From NCBI GenBank assembly GCA_016801845.1, contig CM028918.1, forward strand, positions 20,572,001 through 20,636,000: a stretch of 64,000 nucleotides of DNA. Direction: 5' to 3'. Positions within the stretch are counted from its first letter, which is position 1. Each line of letters starts with the position of its first letter. A program made the translations under genes and the position numbers. Shown one piece after another: positions 35,301 through 47,929 of the stretch. Below the pieces are notes generated by a model. The model was not told the DNA's origin. It made no database searches and saw only the letters and a list, made by a program, of their open reading frames with translations. Source of the DNA: Polydactylus sextarius (lineage: Eukaryota; Chordata; Actinopteri; Polynemidae).

Positions 35301-38300
35301 CACCTTCCAAAAGGTTTATATGCTCATTTTGGGCACTGCCAAGACAAACCCTGCTGAACTGAGGTGTTCTGTCCCGATGCTGCAGAGAATGCCGTGGCTT
35401 TTAATCCATTTGGCATGCAAATGTCACGCTCATCGTCCACGGGCATCACATATCCTCCAAGAAACACACACACACACAGAACAGGCCTTCATGCAGTGTC
35501 CCCACAGGAGCTGGCCAATGGAGTGCTGAGCGGACATGGTTTATACAGACGAGGGTTAGACAAGCAGGTTGGACCTTCAACTACCCAGTGCGACCTCACA
35601 GAAATACCCAAAGGTCTAACAGATAACCTCTTGTGTTCCTGCAAAGAATTCCTTCCACAGTAATTCTACACTGGAGCACAACAGGGGCGATTGCTCTGAG
35701 ACAACAAGGGAAGCCCAACTTCCTCTACCATTTCACACAATAAATGGTCAAATATGCACTGTTGAATTTACATTAAATTAGGATTGACATTATGTCAAAA
35801 CTAAAAGCATCCTAGAATGTGTTTCATGACTAAGTCTTCTGTTTGTCCGACGCGATTTTCCAATGATTTTGAATACGCAGCATTGTATATGAAACCCCAC
35901 TGACGCTGAACTTCTATGGATTTCTATGTGATGTTTTTTTTCAATGCAGTGAAGCTAGGTGGTGATTAAATATTGAAAATCATCATTCCCTTTTAAGTTC
36001 AGCTTTACTGGAGGTGAATGGAGCAGGGGGCTGGCCATGAAGCCAGACTTCCGCATGATGATTGGTGGAACTGTTCAGTCCTGAGCGGCGTAGTCGTGAG
36101 ACAATGTGGTGTCCGTCCGGAGAGCGTCTTAGTTTATTTTACACAATATACATATTACACTGTAAATAAAACATACTAATTAACATAAAGTTATTGAGTT
36201 TGCTGTTTAAGTTTCGTAAGTTTGTTCATAATCATCATATCTCCTAATCAAGTAGTAAAGCAAAACTATAGCCTGCTAGTTAGCGTGCTAGCATGCAGCC
36301 TCAATTAAACTTTCCTTTTATTAGTCACTGTCAGGCTGCAATAAGATACATTTTATAATGTACACCTAAAATACGCTTCCCTGTTTGAAAGACCAGCAGC
36401 CGCCACTGGAGCACAAACAGCAAACTGACATAATACAGAATCATAGCACTGCCATCCTGCCGTCACTGAGGTTAAATGCTGCACAGACAGGATAGTTTCT
36501 CTCATTATTTCTCACTATTTCTGTTATCCCACCACTCAACTCATCATCTGTCAGGTTTATCGGCAGAAAACTACTGAACTTTCAGCATCAGGTGTCATCA
36601 CCTATGGCTTCGTCCTGAGCAACATAATTTTGTTTCATGATAAATAGTTTATTGTCTATTATCTTGTTCGACTCAATTCCTCCACTTTCAGTGCCAGTAG
36701 GTGTGAATGATCATGTGTCTACATCAGCAATGTGACTGACTGCAACATGACCTGGTCAGAGAGTTATCCCATCTCTCTCCCTTCAGGAGAAGCAGGTATG
36801 GCTAATGGATGGCTGATTTGACCTTTTATCTGGGCCCTCCTGTAGACGGGTCTTGATTCTCAATCTGGCTGTAAGGGCTTTATTAATTTTATTTGAGTTT
36901 ACACTGTGCTCTTATGGTACATAATCCTGAAGAACATTGCATTTAATCATCAGGAAACTGGTCATTAGTTCAGGTTACATTTTCGCATTCCCCCATTGTA
37001 GCTTGTGTAGAACAAGGCTCTAACACAGTTGGGTTTCAGCTCAATGAGTCCTCATTAAACCCCCACTGAGGTCAGACCATGCTGCTCCTGGAAAACAGCA
37101 CCAGCTACACATGACTAATACCACATGGCATCATCTGCCACCAGCACACCACAGTATTTGCTGCAACGACACAAACAACAACACTGGTGAACGTTCCATC
37201 CATCACTTGGTGGTTTCACCATCTCTGCAGACAAAGTCTCAGGAGCCTTCTGGGTTTCAGGGATGTTTAAACAAACACTGGAAACCCTTGACTTCATGTT
37301 CATGGATCATTAGTGGATGTCAAAGTAGACAAACCACATAAAATAATACTATTTGCTCTGGTTGTAAAAGAGAATATTGTGCTCTACCAAAGTATAATGT
37401 TATATTGGGAGCCAACAATTAAAAAAAAAAATCTTGACAATTTTAAGGAAACTCAAGCCTGATTCTCAAGACTGCAGCCAAAAAATTTCACACCAATGTG
37501 ATTCGTTTTTAATTCTTAACTTTTGCTATGATTCTAAGACTTTCCATTGTGGGTAAAAAAAACCTGCCTTGGATATGTGCCAACCTCCTTCTGTAAGGGA
37601 GTAAGTGTGACATCAGACTGCAAGCTGGATGTTGGCAGTTTATTGTTTCCTTGCTAGTGGCACCATTCTTTATAGATGTATACATACAGTGTTTTCCTAG
37701 ACATCAGGATCCTGCTTCCGCTTTTGGCACAGATTCAGTCCTCTAAGCAGCCCTGAGTGCAAGGTATGCTTCTTTTTCCCACAATTTCATCATTTGGGTT
37801 TTCTGGTTTATCGGCATGGTATTTGTGTGCCCACTCACACAAGCCACACGTTCACATACTTTATGTGTGCATATGCAAGCATTCATACAAATGAAATCTG
37901 TGGTAGTTTGCATCTGTGGGTCAAAAACAAAAGAAGTGGGAAAACCCAAGAGGTTCAAAGCTGTGTTTGGGCTCACATGTTGTTTGGAGACTGCCAAGCC
38001 AAAGTTTAATTTCTTGCCCTGTTATGAGAGCGTCTGTCTGGCTCCACAGGGTTTGACATTATTTGACAATATACAAGTGGATCAGCTGCCTAATCCATGA
38101 GCTGGCTGTTTGGTTTGGCAAGACTCACCGCAGGTAGAAGCCTCTGAAAAACATTCAGATTGAGTAACTGGCACCCAGTGCATCACATACCACCACCAAG
38201 GCCAAACAATGCTGTATGTGTGCTATCAGATCCAGGTTATTATCTGGACCTGCACAAACTGTAAAAACTCACGGATCTTACTGACATTAATTTGTTCAAC

Positions 38301-39578
38301 TTTTGCTCAAGATCTTAATATATTTTTCCTAATTTCAAAAACTCAACATTAAGGAGGGCCATAAGGAAGTAAATTCTACCCCTTTAAGCAGATTCTTCCC
38401 TGCCTCATGCCACATCACTCCACCAAATCAGTTCAGTACTTTTTGTGTAATCATCCTGACAAACAAGCAAACCAGACACCGGTGAACAGATAACCTCGAG
38501 CATGTAGATGGAAAGGTACTAACAGATGTGCAATGATAAGGACTGAGCAGGTAAACATCACACTAAACATTTCACATCCACTACATGGTCCAGCCCTAGG
38601 GGACTCAAGTTTCTTGCGAGGTCATGGAGGTGCTGAAGCTGACACGCCTGCCAATGTAAACTCTGCCTCATTTGAACAGGCTGCAATAATCTTATTGGAC
38701 TGATTGGAGACTCCATCAACAAGCCTCTGAGGAGCCAGTGAGAAGAGTTAACCACTGGTGGATCCACTGCAGTGTGAGAACTCTGTCAGTTCACAGAGCG
38801 AAGAGATTAACAAATTTAAGGGTCGAGGTTCAAAGGTTAAGGTTGCTGTTAAGGTGCCAGAGACCAACCCAGGCAGCTGATTGTTTTTTTAAGGATCATG
38901 AGATGATTAACAGGATTTTTATTTTTTCAAAAGTTAAATCAAATTATTTTTACTTGCACAACTCTATAAATGTCTCAGTGGGTTCCTCAGGCCCATCGCC
39001 ACCCTCTTAAAAATAATGGCCTAAGTTATATTTTTAAGTTTTTCAGGAAACAGAAAAAACTGAAACAAATATAGAGTATATGATATTAACTAATCATTTC
39101 ACACAAAAAGATAGATGACAACTGACATACAGATAATGTTGTCAGTCAATTATGTAACATAAGAGAGTTGAAGAAAAGATTCTTCAACTCTGTGCATATA
39201 GAAGCATCTAACTAACCAACTAAACCAAACTCTGAGGAGACATATGCATCTCCTTACTTGTTTCAGGTTGACTCGATGGTGTTTGGTTGTAACTCAAGAC
39301 AGTACGTGACACAGTCAACAAAGAAACGCCATTTTTAAAACCCAGCAGCAGAAGTGTATCAATAAATAGTTTGTATGAATAGAATCAAAGAAGTGAACGA
39401 AGGGACACAGTTGAAATCGTCACAAAATGATCACAGGGAAATTCATCGTAGAATTTCTTTCTTTCTGAAGCAGCAATCATCTCGAAAAGCTGTAGGTTGA
39501 TCTAGGTGATTTTACCAGAGGTGGCAGCATCAAGAAGAGATGATTTAGAAAAAAAAAATCTATCTATCTATCTATCTA

Positions 39579-39611
<33 letters not shown>

Positions 39612-39633
39612 ATCATCTATCTATCTATCTATA

Positions 39634-39673
<40 letters not shown>

Positions 39674-39704
39674 TGTGTGTGTGTGTATATCCACAGTCCA
39701 ATAT

Positions 39705-39741
<37 letters not shown>

Positions 39742-42700
39742 TATATACATGACCTTTACCGCTTATCCACAGTCCAAAGACAACAAGTGAAGTGATGTAA
39801 ACCTTTACCGCTTTCCTCGTGACAATAAACAAATAAATAAATAAATAGATAAAAGAAGCTTCACTGAATTCACTGTTCATTGAATATCCAACCAGCAACT
39901 CACTTCACTACAGTCTATCATAGCAAGTGAAAGCTGAAGAAGAAACATCAAAGACAAGAGATGCAGGATCTTGTCCTGCTAGGATATAAAATGCTTCAGT
40001 TGAACCATCAGACACTATCATCATGGAGGAAACTGACGATCCACCAGTTGAATCATCAGTTACAGTTTCAACAAGTCAGATTCATGCAGCAACTTAGACG
40101 CATGTCAACAAGTTGGATGCAGCTGATGGTCATTATCTGGTAACAATAGACCAAACTCACACACTATAATGTTTTTATCAGATGATAGTTTGAGCTGTGT
40201 TCTTACTCTGGACAGGACTCTTTACAACAAACACGTTCCTTCTCGGTTGTTATCAACAAGTGGTAGCTGCACAGACACCATCAATTCTGCACCACACTCA
40301 CGTCTCTGATCATAGTTTTTATGTAAATTTCGAGTACTGTCTTCTGCGTCCTGATTTACAGTTTGCTCGGGTTCAAACTGATAAGGCTGAACAGAAGACG
40401 TGTTCATCTTGTACTGTGAAGAGAATTGGACTCAGGCTGGTGCAACCATTTGACGTCACTACGCAGACGTAAATAACAGTGGTAGCTTATGAGTGATAGA
40501 ATTTTCTAAAAATTTTAATAAAAACTAGAATGTTTTGTATAAAGACATAAGGCCAACATGTCTGAACAGTTGGGGATCTCTTCAAGAAAGATGAGTCTAC
40601 AGACTGAAGTTTCTCCTTCATTACCTTAAGACTTTTCCATCCCGCATGCACAGTGTGATTGGCCACTGTCAGCGTTATTCATATTTTTAATAATCCAAAG
40701 AAAGAAAACACATAATTGAATTGGTGTGTGTGGAGTTTTATAAACAAAAGGCAAATTGCAAACTGCAAGAGAAAAACTGTGGGATTGCTGACAATTGCAA
40801 AGGACTCTGTGTTCTTAAAGGCGTTTCATTGTCTCAGGACTGCACTTTTTGTTTTGTTTTGTTTTGTTTTTTCATTGTTGTTTTCGCTGTGGTTTAGATT
40901 TCATAATCTTTGGGCCTGGGGATGACTTTGAATGATTACGTCATTCAAATCCAATGCCAAAACCCCAAAGGAAACCAGGACTTCAGTGTGAAAGTTAAAG
41001 TTGACCTGATTCTTTTTATATCCCAGACTACCCTGTAACTTAGTTCTATTTCAGTCATTACACACTAATAAGAAAGCACAGATTGCTAATGTATAAGCAA
41101 TGAGTGGGCAAGTGCTTTGACTAAGCTTTGTAATTATCCAATAAAGAGTAATCTCTAAGTTCAGTAATCTCCAGCTGGACAAATGCAGGAGAAATAGTTG
41201 AATGTGTCTGATGAAAAATAGATAAACTTGTCTGTAGTTGGGGCTCAGATGACACAGAAGCCTGTGGTGTTGGCCATAGACACATACCATGATGCTCCTC
41301 TGGAGGGTCAGTTTAGATAATGGCGCATCAGCTACACTCTGGAGATAGCTGGTAGCAGCTGATACAACCTCATTACAGCATTTTGTGATGGATGACTGTC
41401 AACATAACTCTGCTATTCACACAGCACAAAGATAACACATTTAAAGAGGCCTGTTCTTCCAGGTCTCAGTTATCAAGTAATACATTTCTGGATTATTTGC
41501 CTGGTTATGTGTTTCATGAAAAATGTTTCAGACCTAGATAAAAGTGATATTTCTGTAAACTGGTTGGTCCATGTCTATTTGTCTGTGGAGATTCTCATTC
41601 ATCCAGGTCTTTTTAGCAGTTGGACTTTGTAATTCCATGTCTATGATTAATTTTAAGCTGTTAGCTCTTACACAATGGCTCAAACACTCAAAAACAAAAC
41701 ATGCTTGAGAAATAAATGAGTCTTTATTGTTGGTGATAATGTTTAATCCACAGCTAAGCCTTAATAATTACTGGACTAAGTTCGCCATGAGGTAAGATCT
41801 CACACATTCATGTTCTCCAGAAGATGAATCCTAATGATCTTAATTAACATCATCGGAACTATTTAGCTGCTTCCACCAGCATATCAAAAGTAGCTACACG
41901 TTCAACACTTTACCTTGTGACAGCAGGCATAGAAATAACCACATCCCTGTCCAATCAGCTGTGATTGTGCAATTGAGTAAAGAAGAGACAGTTTAAGTAA
42001 AAAGCTTCAGGTAGGATTCATCAGGTCAATGAAACACATGGAAGACATGGCAACACCCACCCTGGTACAATATTTTGGCCGAACCCTAGTAATATGTTTT
42101 GACTAAACTAAACTTTTCAACATTTTAACTAAAACTGTTCTTCCTTTTTATCGGGATGGCTCTTTTCTCATGATCTTTTTTTCTCTCTGTTTTTTCTCGT
42201 GTTTTTTTTTGGCTGTTTTTGACTACGACAACCTGAGAACCATAGAGCCATTGCCTGATTTTTACTCCAGCTATCAGCTGATGACACTGTGCTGCTCCCA
42301 GATCCTGGAGGAGTCAAGGTGGAGGAAAAGGGGACGCAGAGCTGGAGTAAAGCGCCATGAGAAGAAAAGATGGTACAAACCATCAGTATCACCTGAAACT
42401 ATGAGGAATGTATGATCTCTCCCCATAAGATGGAGAACTCACGATGCTGACCAGCCTACAGAGGGAGTATCTACCGTGAGAACAGCATCATGTGTCTCAC
42501 TGAGACCTGTCAGTGGACAGGGGAATGAGACCAACAAGAGGAAGGACGTGATCATGATGTTTATTAAGGAGAGATGGAGTAACCTGGAGCACATCAGTGT
42601 TATTGAGCAGCTGCTCACAGGACATTGAGCTGTTTGCTGTTAGTGTTTGGTCGTACTACATCCAGAGGAGTTCTTGCAAGTCATTGCAATAACTCTCTGT

Positions 42701-43739
42701 TGCCCGATGCTACAGCTACCTTTGAACTATGTCCCAGCTGAAAACATCACACCCACAACCTTCCTCCCCTTCCTTCCTGTCTGGAGACTTGCACCTTTTC
42801 TTCTATTCTATTCTAAGTATGTTTCACCTTCACCAAGGAAAAGCAGTTCAGGATGCTGCTGGGGTGTTAATATCCAACAAAAGACAGGACAGAGAATCTT
42901 AAAGGACAAGTTCCCACACAACCTTCATTGTGGAAATGTTGGGTTTCTCTATGTAAAGTGCCTTGAAATAAATGTTTTTATAATCTGGCACGATATAAAT
43001 AAAACTGAATTGAATTGAATTGAACCTCAACACAACCTGAACAGAGCACACTTATGATGTCCAAAGTTATCTCACATTAGACCTGACAAACACAGTTTGT
43101 CATCTGTTCCTTACGCTTGTGCTCTTGTGTTTTTGGTTTGAGACACCACCCTCCGAACTCTTCCTCTCTTCCTTCAAATCTTTGACTTGATGCTGTTATG
43201 CCATGTTACAGTTGCTAAGCTACACTGCAATTAACTATAACCAGAGGAGGGGTTTAACTAATGGTATGGCCATGAATGTTCATCATTTTCAGACTACATG
43301 TATGAACTGTTCAGCTGGCTGGGTTCAGTTAGGAGAAAAATATTAATGCTTGTGTGTTTGGAGCAGCCATGGCAGGCATCCATTGTTTGATTCATCTATA
43401 ATTTAAATATCAATGACACCAGATGTTTATGAATGTCTGATTACACAAGGTTTTAAGAACACGACAGAACAAGGACACAGATTGTGTTTTTTGGGAAACA
43501 TTTCCTCTTCAAGTAGCTCATTCAGCCATTCCTGTAGTTATATGGGCTATTAGTTTTAATTTAGTCTCTTGGTACTTATAGACAGATACTCTGGTGTTGT
43601 CTTGTGATTTAAAAGTACTGTTTTCTGCAGCAAACCTTAATAGGCTTCAGATGTCTGGCTGTGACACAGGACAAACACAAAACAGGCGGCACAGATTAAG
43701 ACCAAAGGAGAGGTGCAGATAGTGGAGAAGGAAATGGAC

Positions 43740-43796
<57 letters not shown>

Positions 43797-45445
43797 CAGA
43801 GAGGAATGAAAATGGGAATTGAAAATGATAATTTATTGACAATGGAAAAAGTCACGGCCAGGAAAGGAAAGCAAGAGGAGGCATGAGATGTTGATGGTGT
43901 GTGTGTATGGTTCGGGTGCAGATATTCCTCTGAGGTTCTTAAACTAACAAAGTTAGTTAAACTTACCCTAAAAATATTTATTCAGCTTGATGGAGATGAC
44001 ATCTAACCAGGAATTCACGCTTTACCTCAATGATAAGTGCTTCGCTTAAGCACAGGGAAATATGTGGCTTCAGGGCTGGTCACGACTCATAATGATGAGG
44101 TCAACTTAAATGGCAACACACCTCTCTTCAGACGACGTGCCAGTTAGCTTTAAGGTTTTATCCTTGTATCTGTTTAACACTGTTCATTTTATGGCAAACC
44201 TCTCCTTTTTAATAGAAACAGTAGTAAACCATGGGTCTGACTAAAGCAACTGAAAACACTCAAGTGTGTGGTTGGTGTTTCCCACATTGGTCTTAATGTA
44301 CCCAAAATGTGCCTTGAAGATCTTTCCAAGACATATCCTCAAGGGTGATACTCAACATAACTAACTGCCATAGATTACCACCGGGCTTGGAAAATACTGT
44401 CAGTGCAATCATTTCATTTTATTCTGTTCTCAGGTGGGATCAGATTATTAGTTCAAAAACTCCCACTAATTGTTTGCACCTTTATGGTATATTTAAAGCT
44501 CTGATTTCTAACCGGGGAGTAACTGCTACCATGTGCAGTAGTACCAACTGACAGGTTCCTCCTTTATCGACAGCACACCATCACAATGGTACAGTACAGC
44601 TCTATCATTGTTGCATTTCTTTGTAGATTCATTTAATTTATATTCAATCAAATTACACTCAGCAAACCTGGAATGAAGCTGCTTGTCCAACACTGTGTGT
44701 TCAGTTCTGCCCTGGTGTAGTCTACACACTCAGCCAGCATGTGGTCAGTCTGGGCAGTAGAACTGTAGAACTGTCTGGGGGTACATGGAGAAACAACCTG
44801 GACTATGATCATGTGGTGTGTCTCAAATCAGATACTTTCGTTAGTACACTTCCATGTAATATGCTATGTATACTTCTGTAGTACTGACTGCCTGTACTTT
44901 AACAGAGTACATGTGTTCAAATTGCTGTGCACTTGCCAGAAATGTAAATGTAAAACGTAAATCACTGATTCAGACCATGATTGTCGCTCACAAAGATATC
45001 TGCCGGCTTGTTTTCAATTATAGTGCAACAGTAAAAGTCTTACTAGTGCTGATTGAAGTTTGCTTGTGTGGCCCCATGTTTCATGCAAGGTAGCGATTAT
45101 ACTGCCACTGCCGCTGCCGTCCCTCCCCTTCAGCTACGTAGCCAAGATGGCATCATTGAGGGTGAGAAGTGTCCATTGTACCACACTCATCTTTCTGACC
45201 GTAATGACTGAAACCATCCAGGTATTAACAGCACACTACATTTTGACATACTTGTCAGTGTGAATGCACTTATGCCCTCAAAATGGTTAGTATGAGTATG
45301 GAAGTATGCGATTTGAGACATGGTACTGGTTTCACATCACTTGAATCCTTGTACTTTCAATTGTGAAGATGAAGTGACTGCCTGTAAAATCAACAGGTAA
45401 AGGAAAACTTATTATATTTATATTATTATATATGCTTCAGTTGCA

Positions 45446-45498
<53 letters not shown>

Positions 45499-46750
45499 TG
45501 TGTGGACAGCTGAAGTAAGCTTAGAACATTTCAGTTTTCATTACAAGCAGGGTGTTACATAACTCCCAACACTGATCTGTAATCTGTAGTATCTGTAGTA
45601 AATGAAAATGGTTTTAACCATGCAGTCTTTAGCACATGCTGCGGCAAATCCAACCAAGACTACATTATCCAGGTCTCAGTACTTTGGATCCGATGGCCAG
45701 GGGCTACATGAAGTGAGTCTGTGTTTGTTGGTGGCTTTTTGCCCCTGTACCATCTGCCCACATGCAGCCAACATGTGTTGACTTTGCTGCACACCAATCT
45801 GTGAAAGGTGAAGATGATCTCAACTTAATGACAGGGAAACTTAACAAGGCAAAACAAAATACTGTTCCTCTTTATGTTATTCCCGGTCCACAGAGGTGTG
45901 GTCAGGAATCTATAGGTAAAAGCCACAGGCAATGAGATCACATTAACACATTCCAGGCTTTCATATGTATTAAACCTTAAAATCCCTGCTATATACGGTG
46001 CTGCATTCCTAAGGCCATTCCTGTTTTTCTTTTTTTACCTTCAGTTCACAAACTGTGTTCTTAGATAACCTGTTTCGTATTATCACAGAGGTTTGCAACT
46101 GAGGCAGTAAAACAATGAGAGTCAAAAATACAGAGTTAACAGCCAGTTAACTTAATTATAAATGTGACAGCGCACACACTTTCACCCGGGGATAATCCTG
46201 GCCCTCAAGGACATAAAGACACACCCATCTCATCTCACTGTTCCGCGAAACGTGAGAAAAACTGGAGCAAGACAATGACACAAATAAAAACAGGAACTAA
46301 CATGAGGTATAAATGTATTTTTAACTCATTGGTAGTTTCAAGGCTTCACATTCATGAATCTTGGTTAAAATTCATAAAGCTGTCATGTAAACTTATACTG
46401 CATTAGAAGCTCAGGTTAAAGTAACACTCCACCAAAAACCATGAATGAATTGCTTTTCAAAACAATGTGTGAGGCAAAAGGTCCTTTTCAGAGCTAGAAA
46501 ATAATATGTTACCAAATGACAGAAACTTTCACAAGAAGTTTCTCTAAATGTTAAAAGTTTGTTTGTTAAACAACTATTTAAACACAAAACTGCTCTTTTA
46601 TTCATAAGCAGCTCCTCACTCATCCAATTGGAAACCTGTCTTTGAAACTGGGCTGAAGGTACAGAGACACATACTGAAGATGGATTTACCTTGATACTGG
46701 TGAAATAACATGAAAGTTGCGGCGAGGAGCCAAACATAAGTGAGGTCCAT
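26167..46750 (-). CDS. Endothelin precursor (4 coding exons, 149 aa; exon 1 tentative)
   Basis: Minus-strand exons are 46750-46690 (tentative signal peptide), 31128-30966, 26498-26379 and 26272-26167. Phases 1, 2 and 2 match throughout. Exon 2 encodes a dibasic REKR processing site (46-49) and a 21-residue mature peptide (50-70). The peptide has the four Cys of endothelins (C-x-C-x7-C-x3-C), KEC and FCH motifs and a C-terminal Trp; VNTP follows as in big endothelin, so converting enzyme would cut Trp70-Val71. Exon 3 encodes HVVPYGFGS, a basic RLRR, and an endothelin-like repeat (94-108) with the same Cys spacing. Exon 4 is basic and ends at residue 149. Endothelins are secreted and act on G-protein-coupled receptors in vascular and neural-crest signalling. 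Mature positions 17-20 read IGIV instead of the usual LDII. The short linker is edn2-like, but edn4 is equally possible. Exons 2-4 are secure. The 15.6-kb first intron is unusual. Confidence 0.85.
26301..26375. repeat. (GT)n-rich tract in endothelin intron 3
   Basis: Interrupted GT/CA repeats fill much of the 106-bp intron between endothelin exons 3 and 4. Confidence 0.8.
26500..30965 (-). other. Endothelin intron 2 (4.5 kb)
   Basis: The intron runs from donor GTGCGT at 30,965 to acceptor CTCTGCAG at 26,499. It holds a (GT)n tract at 28,732-28,757, poly(A) and CAA runs near 28.65 and 28.78 kb, and two minus-strand coding-like frames that I could not assign (27,220-27,497 and 29,259-29,490). 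No other gene is recognised. Confidence 0.6.
30966..31128 (-). other. Endothelin exon 2 (mature peptide exon)
   Basis: Bounded by TTTTCCAG|CC and CCAAG|GTGCGT. It encodes the furin site and the 21-residue mature hormone described under the gene entry. GC and CpG content is clearly higher than in the surrounding DNA. The antisense strand also shows a long open frame, which is a shadow. Confidence 0.93.
32325..32400. repeat. (CA)n microsatellite
   Basis: A CA run with a few TC interruptions, about 75 bp. Confidence 0.9.
32768..32850. repeat. Perfect 41-bp-arm palindrome (hairpin 1)
   Basis: Arms 32,768-32,808 and 32,810-32,850 are exact reverse complements around one central base. The outer eight bases are A/T runs. 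Within the arms 'gccaactatgaaaattaaac' pairs base for base. No terminal duplication is seen. Confidence 0.95.
32858..32910. repeat. Perfect 21-bp-arm hairpin (hairpin 2)
   Basis: Arms 32,858-32,878 ('agaagcgagtgtcatcacc...') and 32,890-32,910 are exact reverse complements with an 11-base loop. It starts seven T residues after hairpin 1. Confidence 0.95.
33821..34932. mobile_element. Non-autonomous DNA transposon with imperfect TIRs
   Basis: The left end 'cagttttccccagttgcgtt' and the reverse complement of the right end 'aagcaactgagaaaaactg' match well. Similarity continues inward through 'tgtatttct' and 'tctcaaaac/tttgagaaaa' words. The 1.1-kb interior has no transposase frame. The family was not assigned. 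Target-site duplication is not evident. Confidence 0.65.
34940..42200. other. Non-coding stretch (within putative endothelin intron 1)
   Basis: No exon is recognised. Short open frames near 35.3-35.6, 37.8-38.1 and 40.2-40.4 kb lack splice context or family resemblance. Sequence near 36.0-36.2 kb ('gaagccagacttccgcatga') resembles a dispersed fish repeat. Confidence 0.45.
39558..39752. repeat. Compound (ATCT)n/(AT)n microsatellite
   Basis: Blocks of ATCT tetranucleotides alternate with long AT runs and a short GT run. The open frames rich in Tyr and Ile across it are artefacts of the repeat. Confidence 0.95.
42230..42740 (+). mobile_element. LINE endonuclease relic (L2/Rex-like), frameshifted
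   Basis: The frame reads ESRWRKRGRRAGVKRH and SPETMRNV, as in the basic lead-in to the endonuclease of fish non-LTR elements. After several shifts it reads QDIELFAVSV, YYIQ and LQVIAITL, which matches the endonuclease segment DIELLAVS...YYLPREF...VIA. Only this part is left and it is badly decayed. The clade call is tentative. Confidence 0.6.
42925..43015 (-). repeat. Dispersed repeat, copy 2 (partial, inverted)
   Basis: The reverse complement of the start of the 14.9-kb and 47.7-kb repeats: 'tttctctatgtaaagtgcct' and 'ataaatgtttttataatctg' mirror them, followed by a (TTGAA)n-like end. Confidence 0.85.
43739..43796. repeat. (GA)n microsatellite
   Basis: An almost pure GA run of about 55 bp. 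Confidence 0.95.
44819..45320. mobile_element. Non-autonomous DNA element with short TIRs
   Basis: The left end 'tgtctcaaatcagatactt' pairs with the right end 'gaagtatgcgatttgagaca' (17 of 19 positions pair). The 500-bp body has no transposase and contains alternating 'agtac/gtact' words. This resembles a common teleost MITE. A 3-bp 'tgg' flank is present near both ends but not decisive. Confidence 0.65.
45449..45504. repeat. (TC)n(TG)n compound microsatellite
   Basis: A TC run changes directly into a TG run, about 55 bp in all. Confidence 0.95.
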
Positions 46751-46890
46751 CCTGTCTTCCTCCTCAGTGTCCAGGTGAGAGAACTGGTGAAAGCGCTTCA
46801 GTATTTGTAAAAGTCTTCACAGCAGCTACTCCTCATAAAACACTGTGGAGAAAAGCATCTGCACCTCTCAGACTCAAAACAGGATTTAAA
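46690..46890 (-). promoter_or_regulatory. Candidate first exon and core promoter of the endothelin gene
   Basis: The minus strand shows a TATA-like TTTAAAT near 46,885, about 110-135 bp before an ATG at 46,750. The ATG starts a 20-residue hydrophobic segment (MDLTYVWLLAATFMLFHQYQ) that ends at a consensus donor, CAAG|GTAAAT, in phase 1. Endothelin first exons encode just a signal peptide, start MD in edn1, and end in phase 1, so the fit is good. No other candidate signal exon stood out between 31.2 and 46.7 kb, but short exons are easy to miss. It could belong to an unrelated secreted protein. Confidence 0.45.
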
Positions 46891-47699
46891 CACCTTATGC
46901 TTTTTTTTTTTTTTAAATGTTCCCAGTCAACTCTGAAAAAATGGAAAAGTTCCTAAAGTTCTCAGCAAAAAATGTCCATTGGATTCAGGCAGGTTACTGC
47001 TGAAGGCTGCAACAGTTGGCAGCCAGGTGCAGCTGTGAAGAAAGCCCTGGTTCAGGGTGTATGAGGCTGCGGCTGTCTCCACATGGAGCAAGGACTATGT
47101 GATGGGTCATACTGAGCTGTGTCAGAACAGATCAGAGGAGGAGGAGGAGGAGAAGGAGGAGGAGGCTGGGTTTACAGTGAGACACCTCCACAGTCTTTAC
47201 GTCATTTATCACAGCCTCCCCTGCCGGTGGCTGACCTGTGTGCTGTTCTCATGTTTGTTGTGTCTCTGCCTCTCTTATCCTCCCTATATTCTCTCTCTCC
47301 CCGGTGCAATCTCCTCCTCACACATATGGAAAAGCCCTGTTTCTTCTGAACATACACATCTTCATTTCTGTGTCTGCAAGGCAACAAACAAGCAAAGTTT
47401 TCCTGCCACTGAAGAAAATGTTGCTGAAGCACCAACAAGCCAGTGACTCCCCAGTTCAATGGAGATTTTAAAGAAAGACAAATGATCATGGACATATGGA
47501 CAATGTACAGTGTTTCCCTTTTCTCAAATATTCACTTTAAAAGCAGCTGTATGTAGAATTATCCTGGATCATTTTGAAGTGATATAAATAGAAAAAAAAG
47601 GGATTTAATATTAATCATTTAATATTCTTTTTTTCCCCCTTTATTTGTGTTATTTTCCATAGATGATAATCTAGCGTTACCTCTAAGTGGACACTTCAT

Positions 47700-47925
47700 T
47701 TTATTTTTATTTATTTATTTTATTTATATAGCGCCAGGTCATAAAAACATTTATCTCAAGGCACTTTACATAGAGAAACCCAACATTTCCACAATGAGCA
47801 AGCGCTTGGCAACAATGGAGAGGAAAAACTCCCTTTTCACAGGAAGAAACCTCCAGCAGAACCAGACTCAGAGTGGACGGTCATCTGCCTCGACCGGTTG
47901 GAGTAAAATGAAAACAGGGAAAAGA
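47700..47925 (+). repeat. Dispersed repeat, copy 3 (tatatagcgcc family)
   Basis: From 'ttatatagcgccaggtcata' to 'ctcgaccggttggagtaaaa' it aligns almost base for base with the 14.9-kb copy. It belongs to the same interspersed family as the inverted fragment at 42.9 kb. Confidence 0.9.
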
Positions 47926-47929
47926 GAAG

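Noticed and set aside
39506..39898. Tyr/Ile-rich frames on both strands
   Set aside because: They are translations of an AT/ATCT microsatellite.
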